A stretch of DNA of 64,000 nucleotides from Desulfobulbaceae bacterium BRH_c16a (lineage in GTDB: Bacteria; Desulfobacterota; Desulfobulbia; Desulfobulbales; Desulfocapsaceae): contig LADS01000007.1 of the NCBI GenBank assembly GCA_000961725.1, positions 1-64,000 on the forward strand. The letters are read 5' to 3'. Position numbers and translations under genes: made by a program. The notes under the pieces were generated by a model, which saw only the letters and a list, made by a program, of their open reading frames with translations, was not told the DNA's origin and searched no databases. Shown piece after piece: positions 61,738 to 64,000 of the stretch; the stretch's first letter is position 1; every line of letters starts with the position of its first letter.

Positions 61738-62655
61738 ATGCGGACAAAGGGCAAGATCGTTGTTCTCATTCTGCTTACGGTGACAATCGCTTTTCTCCAT
61801 TTTCTTGTCCCAACCGATCGGCACACTTTTCACATACTCCATATCATCCTGCGCAAGCTCTATTTCCTCCCTCCAGTGATGGCGGCGGTTTGGTTTGGGT
61901 TGAGAGGGGCTGTGCATGTCACGCTGTCGATCAGCGTACTTTTTTCCTTCCACGCGATTCTGGACTGGCCGGAAAACTACATGGAACAGGCCAATCAGTG
62001 GGGCGAACTCGTCAGCTTCTGGGCTGTGGGGCTTGTGGCCGGTCTGCTTTTCCAACGTGAACGAGCTCTTCTGAGGGATCTCTTGCGGGCCAACGAGGAA
62101 ACGCTTCTCGGACTTGTTTCTGCGCTCGACATGAAGGAGCACAACACCAACCTCCACTCGCAGCGCGTCAGAAAATACACGCTTCTTCTGGCCGATAAAT
62201 TTGGTTTCGATGAGACCGGGAAGAGGGCCATCGGTTTCGGGGCGCTCCTGCATGATGTGGGGAAGATCGCGGTACCGGACGAAATTCTTTTGAAACCGGG
62301 CACCCTGACAGATGAAGAGCAGAAAGTGATGCGCAATCATCCGTCAGCCGGTTACGGTATTGTGAACAGGATCGAATTTCTTCGAGAGGCTGCGGAAATC
62401 GTCCATGCCCACCATGAACGTTTTGATGGCAGCGGATATCCTCGGGGACTCAAGGGAGAAGACATCCCCCTCGGGGCAAGGCTCTTTGCCGTGGTAGATG
62501 TGTACGATGCCCTTACCTCGGCAAGACCCTACCGACCAGCCATGAGCCATGAAGAAGCGCTCATCGAGATCAAAAAAGGAAGTTCTCGCCATTTTGATCC
62601 GAAAGCGGTCGATGCTTTTCTTGCCATCCCCCGGGAAGAACTCAATACTGCCTGA
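61738..62655 (+). CDS. membrane HD-GYP phosphodiesterase
   Basis: A 305-aa protein. Three or four N-terminal spans (about residues 7-110) resemble the DUF4118-type sensor membrane region. The HD-GYP domain starts near residue 120: metal ligands HDVGK, HAHHERFDGSGYPRGLKGEDIP and the helix DVYDALTSARPYRP. It likely hydrolyses c-di-GMP at the membrane. It overlaps the convergent permease gene by 14 bases. Confidence 0.92.
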   Translation: MRTKGKIVVLILLTVTIAFLHFLVPTDRHTFHILHIILRKLYFLPPVMAAVWFGLRGAVHVTLSISVLFSFHAILDWPENYMEQANQWGELVSFWAVGLVAGLLFQRERALLRDLLRANEETLLGLVSALDMKEHNTNLHSQRVRKYTLLLADKFGFDETGKRAIGFGALLHDVGKIAVPDEILLKPGTLTDEEQKVMRNHPSAGYGIVNRIEFLREAAEIVHAHHERFDGSGYPRGLKGEDIPLGARLFAVVDVYDALTSARPYRPAMSHEEALIEIKKGSSRHFDPKAVDAFLAIPREELNTA

Positions 62656-63985
62656 GTTGTGGCGCAGGCAAGGGGCTCCGCATAAACGGCAAGCCGGCAA
62701 GGACGATCACCAGGGTCAGCAGGAAGAAGTGCACAAACAAATCTTTCTGGATTGCGCCCCAGATGATGTACACCGAACCGGCTCCGGCAAGAAGTGGCGC
62801 GGCATATCGGCTGAACGGTCCAAGATCCGTGAACCGCCTCATCACCCAGATGTAGAGCGAGATATAAATTACATAGAGAAAGGCGATTGGCAGTTCGGAA
62901 ATATCCATGAATTTGCCGAACCATCCGGCGAAATTGCCGTACCAGACCACCAGCCAGAAAGCCGACAGGATAAAGCCGAGGATGGCCGAGTTGCCGGTAC
63001 TGTTGGTGCGGCGGTCAATGGTGCCGAAGAACCTGGGGCTCGGGCCCAGGCCGCGGGAAGCAATGGCAAACATGCCGCGCGAGGCCCCCATGATCAGCCC
63101 GTTCAGGGTGCCGAGACAGGAGATGATGACAAATACGGTCAGGAGGGTGCCGCCCAATCTGCCGAAAATAAGAGCGATAACCTCGACCGGCGCACCATCG
63201 CCTGCGGCGAGTATCCGCTCATTGGAAAGCACCCCGGAAATACCGAGGTAATAGAGCATGTAGATGATGACCACTGCGGTTGAGCCGAAGAAAAGAGCTT
63301 TCGGCAAGGTCCGCTTGGCATCTTTCAGCTCGGCATTGATCGAGGTGGCGATAATCCATCCCTCATAGGCAAAGGCCGTCGCCAGGGTTGCAACCGCAAG
63401 GCCGCCGCCGCTGGATACGGTCTGGGCGGAATTGGCAAAGCTGGAAAAAGTCTGGCCGCTGAAAAGCCCGGTAATCACTCCCACCACCGCAACCAGGGCC
63501 AGAGGAATCAGTTTGATGACCGTAGCCGAAACCTGCCACATGCCCGCCAGAACCGGAGAATAGATGTTCAGCAGAAAAAAGAGCACGAGGTAAGCCGCTG
63601 CAAGCAGCCAGACACCCTGCGCAAGACCCAGCAGGCCAATTGTATAGTTGGCGGAAACCCAGGCCAGGACGGCAACCAGGGTCGGATAATAGACAAAGGT
63701 CATGAACCATGCCACCAGATAGCCGGCCCGCCAGCCATACGCCTCTTCAAAATAATCGACCAGACCGTTGACCCTCTCGATTCGGGTGGCGATCTTTGCG
63801 AAAACGAAGGCGGTAACGACCATGATCGAACCGCCGATGAGCCATGCCAGGAGAGCGGTCGGCAAACTCCCTCCCGATGCCAGCAGGACATCGTCGGCTT
63901 TAAAAAAAACTCCTGAGCCGATGACGATGCCGACCACCATGGCGGTCGCCGTCCAGATACCGTATTTGCGCTGCAAATCCTGCAT
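62642..63985 (-). CDS. APC family amino-acid permease
   Basis: A 447-aa protein with 12 spans. The N-terminal ATAMVVGIVIGSGVFFKADDVL is the typical APC first helix with the G-S-G substrate loop; GWIIATSINAELKDAKRTLPKALFFG is the conserved sixth to seventh helix region. Close in pattern to SteT/YfnA/LAT-like exchangers. ATG 63985 has AGGAG upstream. Substrate not determinable. Confidence 0.9.
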   Translation of the reverse strand: MQDLQRKYGIWTATAMVVGIVIGSGVFFKADDVLLASGGSLPTALLAWLIGGSIMVVTAFVFAKIATRIERVNGLVDYFEEAYGWRAGYLVAWFMTFVYYPTLVAVLAWVSANYTIGLLGLAQGVWLLAAAYLVLFFLLNIYSPVLAGMWQVSATVIKLIPLALVAVVGVITGLFSGQTFSSFANSAQTVSSGGGLAVATLATAFAYEGWIIATSINAELKDAKRTLPKALFFGSTAVVIIYMLYYLGISGVLSNERILAAGDGAPVEVIALIFGRLGGTLLTVFVIISCLGTLNGLIMGASRGMFAIASRGLGPSPRFFGTIDRRTNSTGNSAILGFILSAFWLVVWYGNFAGWFGKFMDISELPIAFLYVIYISLYIWVMRRFTDLGPFSRYAAPLLAGAGSVYIIWGAIQKDLFVHFFLLTLVIVLAGLPFMRSPLPAPQLRQY

Positions 63986-64000
63986 ATAAAACTCCTGTTG

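Noticed and set aside
1..64000. CRISPR arrays, rRNA and tRNA genes
   Set aside because: No regularly spaced repeat array and no cloverleaf or rRNA-like segment was recognised by reading; a tRNAscan or Infernal run would be decisive.

Overview
The window looks like a Desulfobacterota chromosome, most likely a Desulfobulbales-type sulfate or sulfur-metabolising anaerobe. The evidence is metabolic: a ferredoxin-linked 2-oxoglutarate oxidoreductase (korDABC) joined to sucCD, a TRAP transporter, a 115-kDa-class NAD glutamate dehydrogenase, many two-component and c-di-GMP proteins, and a fatty-acid oxidation cluster with an unusual ferredoxin-like partner. No rRNA or tRNA gene was recognised, so the placement is inference.

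Layout. 1-5.9 kb is an accessory region: the C-terminal part of an IS4/IS1634-type transposase, a two-gene cassette with a PD-(D/E)XK nuclease-like protein, a 153-bp fold-back element, an AT-rich GNAT acetyltransferase, a frameshifted DUF2235 lipase carrying a LecA-like lectin domain, and a methyltransferase. 6.2-12.9 kb holds housekeeping and envelope genes: UPF0316, a GT2 glycosyltransferase, MarC, an HNH protein, a newly noticed 37-aa lysine-rich protein, MtgA, and a cNMP-binding/PilZ protein. 13-21.2 kb carries a response regulator, an OYE-family reductase, a PP2C phosphatase and a GldA/GldFG/DUF4340 ABC system. This stretch is bracketed by two inverted copies of an 83-bp repeat (81/83 identical).

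21.3-42.1 kb reads as a coherent route for pyroglutamate/glutamate use. PxpBAC would open 5-oxoproline to glutamate, NAD-GDH gives 2-oxoglutarate, KorDABC gives succinyl-CoA, and SucCD gives succinate plus ATP. A periplasmic binding protein, a hybrid histidine kinase and an NtrC-type sigma-54 activator follow pxpBAC directly. Sigma-54-like -24/-12 elements lie upstream of both pxpBAC and the downstream TRAP transporter (dctPQM), suggesting one regulon. A VWA protein and a membrane J-domain protein sit between activator and transporter.

42.5-59.5 kb is a fatty-acid degradation region: an acetyl-CoA hydrolase/transferase, a PfpI-like protein, acyl-CoA synthetase, a fadN-fadA-fadE operon in the Bacillus-type domain order, an MBL-fold hydrolase, a FadH-like dienoyl-CoA reductase, a second acyl-CoA dehydrogenase, and a winged-helix/4Fe-4S protein. 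Palindromic ACGT-centred operator-like boxes precede the acetyl-CoA hydrolase and acyl-CoA synthetase genes; at the latter, one box sits in the spacer of a good sigma-70 promoter. A 37-codon remnant at 42544-42657 matches the C-terminus of the 4Fe-4S protein and marks a lost paralogue. A strong terminator closes the cluster. The right end has a DUF2157/DUF4824 membrane pair, an HD-GYP protein and a convergent amino-acid permease.
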